A DNA stretch of 64,000 bases from Deinococcus ruber (GTDB taxonomy: Bacteria > Deinococcota > Deinococci > Deinococcales > Deinococcaceae). Positions 41,513 through 50,200 of the stretch are shown one piece after another. The notes below the pieces were generated by a model. That model did no database searches and was not told the DNA's origin. It worked only from the letters and a program-made list of their open reading frames with translations. The DNA lies in NCBI RefSeq assembly GCF_014648095.1, contig NZ_BMQL01000012.1:61840-125839 (forward strand), read 5' to 3'. The translations under genes were made by a program, and so were the position numbers. Positions within the stretch are counted from its first letter, which is position 1. Every line of letters begins with the position of its first letter.

Positions 41513-41561
41513 ACTTTCAGTGTGAAAGTCTCCCCGGCCTGTCCACTTTCACACTGAAAGT
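41513..41561. promoter_or_regulatory. Pair of parS-like palindromes between topA and parB
   Basis: ACTTTCAGTGTGAAAGT (41513-41529) and ACTTTCACACTGAAAGT (41545-41561) are exact reverse complements of each other and each is itself a 7-3-7 palindrome. They match the two ACTTTCAGACTGAAAGT sites upstream of parA. Together they could also fold as a 17-bp stem with a 15-nt loop and act as a bidirectional terminator for the convergent topA and parB genes. Confidence 0.7.
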
Positions 41562-41583
41562 GACGCTCTCTTGAGTTAGCTCT

Positions 41584-42528
41584 TCAGTCGGAGACGATCT
41601 TCTGAAGCTGCTCGACCAGAGCTGACAGAGCGTCCTCGACCTGCCGCTGCTGCTGCGCACTCAGCTTCCGAACTCTGGCTGCGCTCAGGACCTTCTGGGT
41701 CTGCGTCAACAGGCTCCCGATCTGCGGACGTGACGCAGTGCCCGAAAGCAGGTCTTTGACTTCCGTTTCCATGCGCCGGGCCGACCAGTGTTCAGCCACC
41801 GCCTGCTGTAACAGCGCCGCCCGGCGTGGGTGCGTCTGAAGATCGAGAAGGGCGAGCGCCGCGCCCTCTGCCAGCCCTTCCCGGAGAGCCTGACGTTCGT
41901 CGGCATTGAGATCGAGCAGCCGGGCGGACCGGACCAGCGTGCCGATTTTCGGAAGATGAAGCTCTTCGATCAGCCGCAGGGCCAGCGCTTCCGGCGTGCC
42001 GTCTTCGGCAACTTTTCCCTGTGCCTGAAGATCGCGTGCACGAATCAGGACGCCCCGCACCGCAGAGGTGCTGAGACCAAGCCGCTGCGCCAGCTGATTC
42101 ATCGACGAAAAAAGCTGATCGATCTTCGCCACGGGTGCCCGCAGAGCATTCTCCTGGCGGGCCAGTTTATAAGCCTGATCGTCGTTCAGCGTTCGGATCA
42201 CGGCGCTGATACGTGGCAGCCCCAGTTCCCGAACGATCCGCAGGCGACGTTCACCCGCCACCAGTTCGTACATGTTGCTGTTGGCTTTCGGGCGCAGCAG
42301 CACCGGCTGAAAAACGTCTCCGAGGTCGGCGATGCTCTGTTTGAGTTCCTGGTATTCAGGCCCCTGAAAGGCCTGGTCGCCCAGCGCGGCCCCGCGCGGG
42401 TTATGACCGGGAATCACGACGATCTGATCGACTTCCACCTGACTGACATTGATCTGCTGATAGTTTTCGACCGCCTGCCCCAGGTTGATCAGACCAGCGA
42501 TGCTGGTCTTGCCCTGCTTGGTCGTCAT
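41584..42528 (-). CDS. parB: ParB partition protein
   Basis: Centromere-binding protein of the partition system, 314 aa. The N-terminal CTPase/ParB core has HNPRG (box I region), QPVLLRPKANSNMYELVAGE then RRLR (GERR-x-R box II), and the HTH area around MNQLAQRLGLSTSAVRGVLI. A C-terminal helical dimerisation region follows. Its ATG overlaps the stop of parA (ATGA). The candidate parS sites are the 17-bp palindromes on either side of the operon. Confidence 0.92.
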   Translation of the reverse strand: MTTKQGKTSIAGLINLGQAVENYQQINVSQVEVDQIVVIPGHNPRGAALGDQAFQGPEYQELKQSIADLGDVFQPVLLRPKANSNMYELVAGERRLRIVRELGLPRISAVIRTLNDDQAYKLARQENALRAPVAKIDQLFSSMNQLAQRLGLSTSAVRGVLIRARDLQAQGKVAEDGTPEALALRLIEELHLPKIGTLVRSARLLDLNADERQALREGLAEGAALALLDLQTHPRRAALLQQAVAEHWSARRMETEVKDLLSGTASRPQIGSLLTQTQKVLSAARVRKLSAQQQRQVEDALSALVEQLQKIVSD

Positions 42529-43868
42529 CCGTTCACCGGCTCGCGGATGGCGTTCAGCAGATGATCGAGGACCGTATTGAGTTCCGCTGTGGCCGGGTTT
42601 TTCGGCTGATCGAGGGCGACCGCGCCGCGTGCAGGAATCACGTCTCTGAAGACTGCCGGGCGCTCGGTGATGGGCGGCGAAACAGGAGCCAGGGCCGTCA
42701 ACTGCGTCTGCATCAGTTCCAGAATTTCACGGTCCTGCACCCTTCCTTTGTTAAAGGTCGTGGGAATAAAACTAGCAATCCGCAGCTGTGGCGTCAGCCG
42801 CCGACACTGCGCCAGAACCGCCGTGACATTCTCCAGATTCTCGACACTCTTGATGTGCGTCGGCATGGGCACCACCGCGAAATCGGAGGCCACCAGGGCA
42901 GCGCGGGTCAGGCCACCATTGCTCGGCGGGGTATCGATCAGCACGTAGTCGTACTGATATTCCAGCGCTCTCAGGGCACCTTTCAGGCCGGTCAGCAGCA
43001 GATCGTCGCTGATCAGAATGTTCTCGAGCGAGCGCAGTTGCTGATGAGCAGGAATCACCCGCAGGCCCGGCATTCGGGTGGGAATAAACGGTTCGGGAAA
43101 TTCGTTGTCGCTTTCCTGAAGCACGGTGTTAAGGGTGGCTCCCAGCCTTCTCGCCTTGCTGTTCGGATCGTCCAGCAGGCCCATCCGGTGGGTCAGGCTG
43201 CGCTGCGGGTCCAGGTCGATCAGCAGCACTCTGTTGGGCCGCCCGGCGCTGCTGTGGCGTTGGCTGAGCAGATAGCCGAGTTCCGCGACCATGGTCGACT
43301 TGGTGGCACCGCCACTTTCATTCCAGAAGGTAAGAATCTGCATCTGCTGCTCCTGATGAGGCGAAAGACTGGAACCGCCGTGAGTATCCTGAAGGCTGAC
43401 AACCACGCCGACGATGTGCCCCGACTGGGCAATCAGCGTGCGGCCACCCACTTCGGCGGTGGCAAGGACGTCGCGCAGGAGGGTATCGAGCGCACTGAGA
43501 GTGACGTGGGGATGCTGCGTGTGAAGGAGCGCCAGATGCGCGGGTGAGATCACGCCCGCCTGCACCTGCCCGTGCAGCGTGATGAGGGTCGGTTGCCCGG
43601 CCTGGGCCTGTCCGAGCACCTCGCGCAGATGGTTGCGGATATCGGGATTGCTGCGGTGCAGCCGAGTGTCAGATGGGTTCAGGCCGAGCAGTCTCAGATC
43701 GGTCAGGCCGACCACAGCGGCCAGCAGCTGCCCTCCACTGATCACCTGGATTCTGCCGCCCATCCGCGCCGCATCCACCTGCTTTCGCAGCTGCGAACGA
43801 AGCTCCCGCACATTGACTTCAGCATCTGCCGTCTCGCTCGCCGTCAGCTGTGGGAGTGAATGAAGCAT
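42525..43868 (-). CDS. parA: ParA partition ATPase with three Phd-like N-terminal repeats
   Basis: Partition ATPase, 447 aa. The ATPase core begins near residue 175; its Walker A is ESGGATKST (184-192), a form in which the usual signature lysine position is Ser. Other core motifs are LLIDLDPQRSLTHRMG and VLIDTPPSNGGLTRAALVAS. The first 165 residues contain three repeats with the Phd/YefM pattern, a helix pair followed by strand, Gly, strand, LxxL: VNVRELRSQLRKQVDAARMG with ISGGQLLAAVVGLTDLRLL; IRNHLREVLGQAQAG with LHGQVQAGVISPAHLALL; LDTLLRDVLATAEVG with QSGHIVGVVVSLQD. Type Ia ParA proteins instead carry an HTH domain there. The repeats may bind the promoter or centromere. Confidence 0.88.
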   Translation of the reverse strand: MLHSLPQLTASETADAEVNVRELRSQLRKQVDAARMGGRIQVISGGQLLAAVVGLTDLRLLGLNPSDTRLHRSNPDIRNHLREVLGQAQAGQPTLITLHGQVQAGVISPAHLALLHTQHPHVTLSALDTLLRDVLATAEVGGRTLIAQSGHIVGVVVSLQDTHGGSSLSPHQEQQMQILTFWNESGGATKSTMVAELGYLLSQRHSSAGRPNRVLLIDLDPQRSLTHRMGLLDDPNSKARRLGATLNTVLQESDNEFPEPFIPTRMPGLRVIPAHQQLRSLENILISDDLLLTGLKGALRALEYQYDYVLIDTPPSNGGLTRAALVASDFAVVPMPTHIKSVENLENVTAVLAQCRRLTPQLRIASFIPTTFNKGRVQDREILELMQTQLTALAPVSPPITERPAVFRDVIPARGAVALDQPKNPATAELNTVLDHLLNAIREPVNG

Positions 43869-43928
43869 GCCTCACCATGCCCCAAAGATGAAGATGTGTC
43901 AAGTTTGTACACAGAAGAAGAGGGGCCG

Positions 43929-44084
43929 CCCAGCACTTTCAGACTGAAAGTAGATAAAGGATCGACCTTTGAAGGCGCACCACGATCTCTGCCGAGGAAA
44001 GGAGCAAGGCACCCTGAACCTTCAAGAGCGGTTCAAAAGGTGCCCAGCACTTTCAGACTGAAAGTGGATGAAGGATCGACTTTT
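43929..44084. repeat. parS-like sites upstream of parA
   Basis: Two copies of the perfect palindrome ACTTTCAGACTGAAAGT lie at 43935-43951 and 44049-44065. Each is within a longer direct repeat (CCCAGC before, then GAT-x-AAGGATCGAC after; 43929-43970 and 44043-44084). The start of parA is at 43868. Related sites flank the other end of the operon at 41513-41561. Confidence 0.78.
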
Positions 44085-44281
44085 TAGAACGCACGATGCC
44101 GCTGCCTAAGTACATCCTTGTAAAGATTTAGATTATCGAAACAGGATGAGAGCGAGAAAAATGCGCTCTGGAGAGCACGTAGAGATGCAATACTATCTAC
44201 GAAGTCTTGAAATGTTAGCAAGGATGTACTTAGAAGAGGAAGAAGGCACCTTGAACCTTGAAGAGCGGTTCAGAGGGTGCC
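44008..44281. repeat. Long inverted repeats in the centromere region
   Basis: Two 37-bp units (44008-44044 and 44245-44281) each have nested arms GGCACC and TGAACC facing GGTTCA and GGTGCC around a 9-nt centre. Between them CTAAGTACATCCTTG (44106-44120) is exactly inverted as CAAGGATGTACTTAG (44219-44233). They alternate with the parS-like palindromes and may be further ParB or ParA sites, or terminators between parA and the melA side. Confidence 0.7.
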
Positions 44282-44314
44282 TCCATCAAGATCAGCCAGA
44301 GCGAGCTGGTGTTT

Positions 44315-45658
44315 TCAGTCGGCTGCCTGAAGACTCCGGAGCGAAGCGGGCAGCCAGTCGTCATGCTGCTTCAGCAGGTCATCGACCAGTGACCAGATCT
44401 GATCCAGATCGAGTTCGGCGGCGGTATGCGGGTCGAACATGACCGCGTGATAGATGTGCTCGCGGTTGCCCGTGACCAGGGCTTCGACCGTCAGGGCCTG
44501 CACGTTGATATTGGTCTGCATCAGAGCGGCGAGCTGCGGCGGCAACTGCCCGATGCGGGTCGGCTGAATGCCCTGGCGATCCACCAGACACGGCACTTCG
44601 ACACAGCATTCTTCCGGCAGATTGCCGATCAGTTTTCCGCTGCCGAGGACAGGGCTGTTCATGACGTTGCCGTAAATGACGCGCGGCGTTCCCGTCACCA
44701 TGCTGTCGATGATCAGCGAACCGTACTCCACGCTGCGGCGAACTTCGATCTCTGCTGCCGGATCTGCCAGCGTCAGCCGCAGGGTTTCCCAGCCGCTAAT
44801 CTGCGACTCACAGCGGCGGGGATACTCGTCCAGCGGAATGTTGAACCGCTCAATCAGGTCTTCCCGGCCGCGTTTGATGAAGTAAGGAACGTATTCGCTG
44901 AAGTGTTCGCTCGATTCGGTCACGAAGTACCCCAGGCGGCGCAGCATCTCGTAGCGCACCCGGTTTCCGGCAGGCACCTGCCCCGAGTCTGCCAGCGCCT
45001 TCAGCTGGGGATACAGGTCTTCGCCCCGGTGCTCGAACTTCAGATAGAACGCCATGTGATTGATGCCCGCACACAGGAAATCTATTTCAGAGACCGGGAT
45101 GCCGAGATCGGAAGCCAGCTCTCCGGCGGTGTGCTGCACGCTATGGCACAGGCCCACCGTCTTGATGTTGCTCTGCCGCGCCAGTCCCCAGATGTTCATG
45201 GCCATCGGATTGACATAGTTGAGATGCAGCGTATCGGGGCACAGACGTTCCATGTCACGGCTCATATCAAGCAGCACCGGCACGGTTCGAAGCGCCCGCA
45301 TGATGCCGCCGATGCCCAGCGTGTCGGCAATCGTCTGCCGCAGACCGTATTTCTTGGGAACTTCGAAATCGGTCACGGTAGCAGGCCTGTAGCCGCCCAC
45401 CTGAATCATGTTGATGACGAAGTCTGCGCCGTCCAGCGCGCGTTCGCGGTCGGTGGTGGCCATCACCGTCGGAGTGGCGTTGACGGTTGCCGCGACCCGT
45501 CCCGCCACCTGATGCGTGACATCCAGGCGGGCCTGATCGATATCGAACAGGCGGATATCTGCGCCGCTCAGAGCCGGAAGGCTGAGAATGTCGCCGAGCA
45601 GATTCTTGGCAAAGACCGTACTTCCGGCACCGATCATGGCAATTCTGGGTGCAGTCAT
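44315..45658 (-). CDS. melA: Alpha-galactosidase, GH4
   Basis: NAD- and metal-dependent glycosidase of family GH4, 447 aa, about the length of E. coli MelA. The N-terminal Rossmann segment is RIAMIGAGSTVFAKNLLGDI. VGLCHSVQHT (metal-binding Cys/His region; HSVQGT in typical MelA), LNYVNPMAMNIW, and FLCAGINHMAFYLKF are the alpha-galactosidase landmarks. The LacI-type regulator upstream, on the same strand, and an operator-like GAACGTTC before the start suggest galactoside-inducible expression. Confidence 0.9.
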   Translation of the reverse strand: MTAPRIAMIGAGSTVFAKNLLGDILSLPALSGADIRLFDIDQARLDVTHQVAGRVAATVNATPTVMATTDRERALDGADFVINMIQVGGYRPATVTDFEVPKKYGLRQTIADTLGIGGIMRALRTVPVLLDMSRDMERLCPDTLHLNYVNPMAMNIWGLARQSNIKTVGLCHSVQHTAGELASDLGIPVSEIDFLCAGINHMAFYLKFEHRGEDLYPQLKALADSGQVPAGNRVRYEMLRRLGYFVTESSEHFSEYVPYFIKRGREDLIERFNIPLDEYPRRCESQISGWETLRLTLADPAAEIEVRRSVEYGSLIIDSMVTGTPRVIYGNVMNSPVLGSGKLIGNLPEECCVEVPCLVDRQGIQPTRIGQLPPQLAALMQTNINVQALTVEALVTGNREHIYHAVMFDPHTAAELDLDQIWSLVDDLLKQHDDWLPASLRSLQAAD

Positions 45659-45684
45659 CAGAGGCTCCTGAAATGAAAGAAGGA

Positions 45685-45699
45685 TTTAGAACGTTCAAT
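45685..45699 (-). promoter_or_regulatory. LacI-type operator half-match before melA
   Basis: TTTAGAACGTTCAAT (45685-45699) carries the GAACGTTC core (45689-45696) of the perfect palindrome found before the lacI-type gene (47063-47080). It lies about 30 bp upstream of the melA ATG. Confidence 0.55.
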
Positions 45700-45835
45700 C
45701 TGTCGCGAACACATGGGTGGAAACAGCAAAGACAGGAGGATCGACCGCACCTTCTGAATCGAGATATCCCGCAGCACGTCCCTGTTGGTGGCCCCCGGCC
45801 AGTTGGCAAAACTGATCCGGACACCGTGTGGCTGT

Positions 45836-45907
45836 TCACCCACTGCATATCGCGTTTCCTGGGTTGCCGGATAAGGTCATGGCCAGCGAAGTGGTCTGAA
45901 CGGTCAT
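45836..45907 (-). CDS. Very short ORF with a strong ribosome-binding site
   Basis: GGAGGA stands just before ATG 45907, opening a 23-codon frame (MTVQTTSLAMTLSGNPGNAI, then CSG). It lies between the LacI gene and melA. It may be a leader peptide or the 5' end of a lost gene; the following 170 bp contain no continuing frame of interest. Confidence 0.3.
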   Translation of the reverse strand: MTVQTTSLAMTLSGNPGNAICSG

Positions 45908-46007
45908 AGGCATTCCTCCGGCGAAGGTACGTGAAACAGCCGAGCGACCCTGGTGCGAACGGAGCGTCAGCCAGCACGGCAAAACGAACGGACCCATGAC
46001 CACCGCG

Positions 46008-47036
46008 CTAGCAGGCGGCAGATTCGCGTTCGACCAGCGTGACCGGCATCTTCAGAAAGACAGGCTCGCGTGTTGGCTGGCCAGCGCGGGCAGTCTCGAT
46101 TTCTGTCAGCAGAAGCCTGACCGCTGCCCGCGCCATCTCGGCCAGGGGGACATGCAGGGTGGTCAGGCTCGGCGCGGTGTACCGGGCGAATTCAAAGTCG
46201 TCGAAACCGGTAATCCTGACGTCTGCAGGCACACCCACGCCTATCATCCGGGCCGCGTACAGCGCACCGGCGGCCATTCGGTCATTGGCGCAGAGTACCG
46301 CGTCGGGCCGTGGCGTGCGGCGCCAGATGCGCGTGAAAGCCGTTTCACCCGATGCCGAACTCCAGTCTCCCGGCTCGGTGGTGGTCTGAAGACCGTGCCT
46401 GAGGGCCGCTGCATGAAATCCTTCTCGGCGTGCGGCAGCGCTGCCACCCTGGTCTCCGGGCGGAATGACCAGGGCGAGCCGCTGATGTCCCCGGAACGCC
46501 AGCCGGGTGACGAGGTGTTCCATCCCACTGCGGTAATCGGCGGTGACGACAGGGAACAGGGCGCTGGGTTCGGCGTGGTCGAACAGCACGGTAGGCATGT
46601 TCCACTGACCCAACAGGTCGAGGCATTCTGGCGTGACTGAAGTGCCGACCAGTACCACGCCTGCAAACCGCTGCTGAAGAAACGAGGTGCGGAGGGTGCT
46701 GAAGCCGCGGGGAACGTCGCTGTTCAGGAACGCCGTCGTCATGTCGTAGCCCTGCGCGGTCGCCTCTGCCAGAAAGGCCGACTGGACGAGGTTGCGGTAA
46801 GGATCAGCGATGGTTTCGGGCGAGTGATCGTAAAAACCGCAGCAGATGGTCGTGACGCGCGATTCTCGCAGCGCCTTGGCAGCGCTGTTCGGATGATAAT
46901 CCAGCGCTTCGATGGCCCGCAGGACCCGTTCCCGGGTCTGAGGACGAATCGAAGGATGGTCATTGAGCACATTTGAAACCGTCTGATGCGAAACACCGGC
47001 ATGAAGAGCGACATCGCGGAGGGTAACTCGTGTCAT
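46008..47036 (-). CDS. LacI family transcriptional regulator
   Basis: Sugar-responsive repressor, 342 aa from the ATG at 47036. The N-terminal HTH is TRVTLRDVALHAGVSHQTVS, then NVLNDHPSIRPQTRERVLRA; the hinge is PNSAAKALRESR, followed by a periplasmic-binding-protein-like effector domain (VVLVGTSVTPECLDLLGQW, RPDAVLCANDRMAAGALYAA, DVRITGFDDFEFARYTAPSL). The frame extends 30 codons upstream but would cross the operator. A perfect 18-bp palindrome upstream and a partial copy before melA define the likely regulon. Confidence 0.9.
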   Translation of the reverse strand: MTRVTLRDVALHAGVSHQTVSNVLNDHPSIRPQTRERVLRAIEALDYHPNSAAKALRESRVTTICCGFYDHSPETIADPYRNLVQSAFLAEATAQGYDMTTAFLNSDVPRGFSTLRTSFLQQRFAGVVLVGTSVTPECLDLLGQWNMPTVLFDHAEPSALFPVVTADYRSGMEHLVTRLAFRGHQRLALVIPPGDQGGSAAARREGFHAAALRHGLQTTTEPGDWSSASGETAFTRIWRRTPRPDAVLCANDRMAAGALYAARMIGVGVPADVRITGFDDFEFARYTAPSLTTLHVPLAEMARAAVRLLLTEIETARAGQPTREPVFLKMPVTLVERESAAC

Positions 47037-47062
47037 AGGACCTCGACGGGAAAGTAGGCTCG

Positions 47063-47080
47063 TATTTGAACGTTCAAATA
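47063..47080. promoter_or_regulatory. Perfect LacI-type operator palindrome
   Basis: TATTTGAACGTTCAAATA at 47063-47080 is a perfect 18-bp palindrome with the central CG typical of LacI-family operators. It lies 26 bp upstream of the regulator ATG, so autoregulation is likely. Confidence 0.75.
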
Positions 47081-47193
47081 AAGTCTGCTTCACGAGTGTG
47101 CGTGTGTCAAGTCCAGCGTCAGGCACACGTCAACGCTTGCTGTGCCCAGCAGGCCGAACACCTCGAACGACGCCTGACGGCGCTCCAGCACAG

Positions 47194-47199
47194 TATCCT
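47194..47199 (+). promoter_or_regulatory. -10 box of a probable leaderless promoter
   Basis: TATCCT at 47194-47199 ends 5 nt before the ATG of the kinase at 47205; no Shine-Dalgarno is present. Confidence 0.5.
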
Positions 47200-47204
47200 G
47201 AAGC

Positions 47205-50200
47205 ATGTTCGAACCGTCGGCCCTGGGAATACCCGCCCATCTCTCACTCAGCGAGCATCTGCAGCACGTAACACAGACACTGGCGGCAACCACCGTTCAG
47301 GAAGACGTTCTGCGGACCGTACTGACAGCTGCGGTGAGTGCACTGAAGGCCACTGCAGGCGTGGTGCTGCTGCTTGATGCGGCAGGCGACACGCTGGTGG
47401 TCGCGGGCGCCCAGAGCGCTCAGGAACCGGGCATCTGGCAGGACAGTTCCGTCGACAGCGGCGTCCCTGCCGGCGACGCTCTGGCACAGCGTCAGCCGCT
47501 GTTTTTCGAGCATCCGGGGGCGTTGGCCGCCGCGTATCCCGATCTGGAAGCAGCGAGCGGCGCGGCCGCGCCCGCGGCGTGTGCTGTCCTGCCGATGGTT
47601 CTGGACGGACAGCCGCTCGGCAGCATCCTGCTCGATTTCGACCACGCGCACGAGTTCACCGCTGCCGAACAGCGCTTCCTTCAAATCGTGGCCGCTCAGT
47701 GCAGTGTGGCCCTCGGACGCTCGACCGTCCTGACGCAGCTCCAGCAGCAGATTCTGGCCAATGGAGCGCTAAACGCCTTTACACGCTTTACCCAGGCGGC
47801 GGCAGACACCACCGAATTCACCGTGCTGGTCAGCCAGGCTGTCGAGGTTCTCCGGGCAACGATTGGCGACGTGAGCGTGGCGTATTACGAGCTGCATCAG
47901 GGCACCTGGCAGGCCAGGGCGCTGTCCGACGATCTCAGCCCCGAGCATCTCAAGCTGATCTCTGCCGGATTCCCCGAGAACACGCCACGCTTCGCCAACG
48001 CTGTGCGCGCCGGGCAACTACAGTTTGTTTCGGGCTGGCGACCCGTCGAGGCGGGCTTTCCGGAAGAGCCGCGGTACGGTGCCCTCGCGTCGTATCCGTA
48101 CCTTCCCGAATCGTCGTTTCCCAGGCTGCTGTCGGTCGGGGCCAAAAACAAGGTGAGCTGGTCAGATCAGGAACAGGCCATTGTGCGGGCAGTTGGCCGC
48201 ACCCTCGGCCTGGCACTGGAACGGGCGCTCCAGACCCAGGAGCTTCAGGAGGAGCGGGCCGGGCTGGACGCCTTCGTGGCGTTTGCCGAAGCTGCGGGCA
48301 CCAAAACAGACACGCTCGCCCTGATCCGGCAGGCCAGCACCGTGCTGAGAGCCACCCTCGAACAGGTGAGCGTGGCGTACTACGAGCTGGAAGATGGGCT
48401 GTGGAAGGCCCGCGTCTGGACGGACGACGTGCCCGCCGACGTGGTGCGCGACATCCAGGCCGGGATTCCTCAGGACGCGCCGAACTTTCTGGAGGCGGCC
48501 CAGTCGGATTCTGCCGTGTTTGTCGACGGGTGGAAGGCCGAAGAGAACCACGTGTCGAGCGCCACCGTCTACGGCGCGGTGGCCCTAGTGCACATCGGAA
48601 CAGGGGAGAGGCCACGGCTCTTCACGCTGGGCACCGTTCATGCACGGGCCTGGACAGCGCGCGAGCGGGCCAGCGTCCGGGCCGTTGGACGCAGCCTGAC
48701 GCTGGCACTCGAACGCGCAGACCTGTCAGCGCAGCTTGAACGGCGCACCCGTCAGATCGAGGAGAGCGCCCGGGCCCAGGAAGCGTTCGTGGCCTTTACC
48801 GAGGCAGTGGGGTCTGAAACAGACGTACTGACGCTGGCCCGCCAGGCGATCCAGGTGATGCAGGCGCAGCTTCCAGAAGTCGGAGTCGCCTATTACCAAC
48901 TGGAAGATCAGGTGTGGAAGGGGGCGGTGTGGTCAGACGATGTTCCCCCGGAAGTGGCCGATCAGCTTCGCCTGGGCGTACCTGCCGACAGCCCCAACTT
49001 CTCTCACGCAGTCCGCACCGGCGCGGCCCTGTTCGCCAACCGCTGGGACGCACACGCCGACCAGCTGGCACAGGCGACCATGTACGGCGCGGCGGCGTTC
49101 GTTCCGCTGATCGTGGATGGGCAGGCGCACGCCATGTTCGCCGTCGGAAAGCGCACCGGCACGCTCTGGACCGTGCGTGAACAGGGCATCATCCGGGCGC
49201 TGGGAAGAAGCCTGGGGCTGGCGCTGGAACGAACCGAGTACGCCCGCCAGCTTGAGGTTCAGAAGGCTGTGGTCGACAGCCGAAATCAGGCGCTGGAGGC
49301 ATTCGCTCAGCTCACCCGCGACATCGCCAACGAAACCGACCGCTACGCCCTGATTCAGCGGACGCAGGAACTTGTCCTCTCGCTGCTGTCACCCGGCTAC
49401 GCACTGTACTGGGAACGAGCAGGCGACCGGTGGCAGTTGAAATCTCAGGTCGGTGATATCGGTCATCCGGCTCTTCAGCGCCTGGTGGATGAAGAAGGGC
49501 TTCCCTTCGAGGCCCCCACGCTGCACTTCACCTGGACGACCGGCAGGCCGCTGTATCAGGATCAGTACGCTCAGGGCGCCGACACTCCCGCCGACCTGAT
49601 CCGGCACGTTCATGCCGCCGCGTCTCTGCGTCTGAATGTTCACGGGGTTCCGGTGGGCATGCTGGCGATTGGTCTGTTCGATCAGCGCCGCTGGAATTCG
49701 GCAGACCGGGCGGTGCTGGAAACGACCATTTCAAGTCTGGGCCTCGCGCTGGAACGGGCGCAGGGGCTGGCCGAACTGGCGAAGCGCACGACTGAACTGG
49801 AACAGAGCAATCAGGATCTCTCTGCGGCCAACGAGGAACTGGAGGCGTTCACCTACAGCGCGTCTCACGACCTGCGAACACCCGTCAGGCACGTGATGGG
49901 CTTTGCGGAACTGGCCCTGAAGGCGCTGCAAAAAGGGCAATACGACAAGGTGGCGCAGCATCTGGAGGTCGTCAAGCAGGCGGCTGGGCGGATGACGTCA
50001 CTGATCGACGGCATGCTGGTGCTGTCACGCTCGGGGCGTCAGGAACTGAACGTGCAGTGGACCGATCTGAATGCCCTGGTGACGCAGGCACAGCGCGACG
50101 TCGCGGCGGAATTTTCGAACCAGCCGGTGCAGTGGCACATCGAACCGCTGCCGCGTATTCAGGGCGATCCGCTGCTGCTGCAGCAGGTACTGACCAACCT

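Noticed and set aside
43860..44087. A 75-codon frame over the parS-like repeats
   Set aside because: It translates the repeated palindrome twice (STFRLKVD); the DNA repeat explains it better than a protein.
44146..44442. A 98-codon frame running from the inverted repeats into melA
   Set aside because: Its second half is antisense to melA and its first half is the repeat itself.
44426..45676. A 416-codon frame on the plus strand
   Set aside because: Antisense to melA, with no ribosome-binding site and no recognisable domain.
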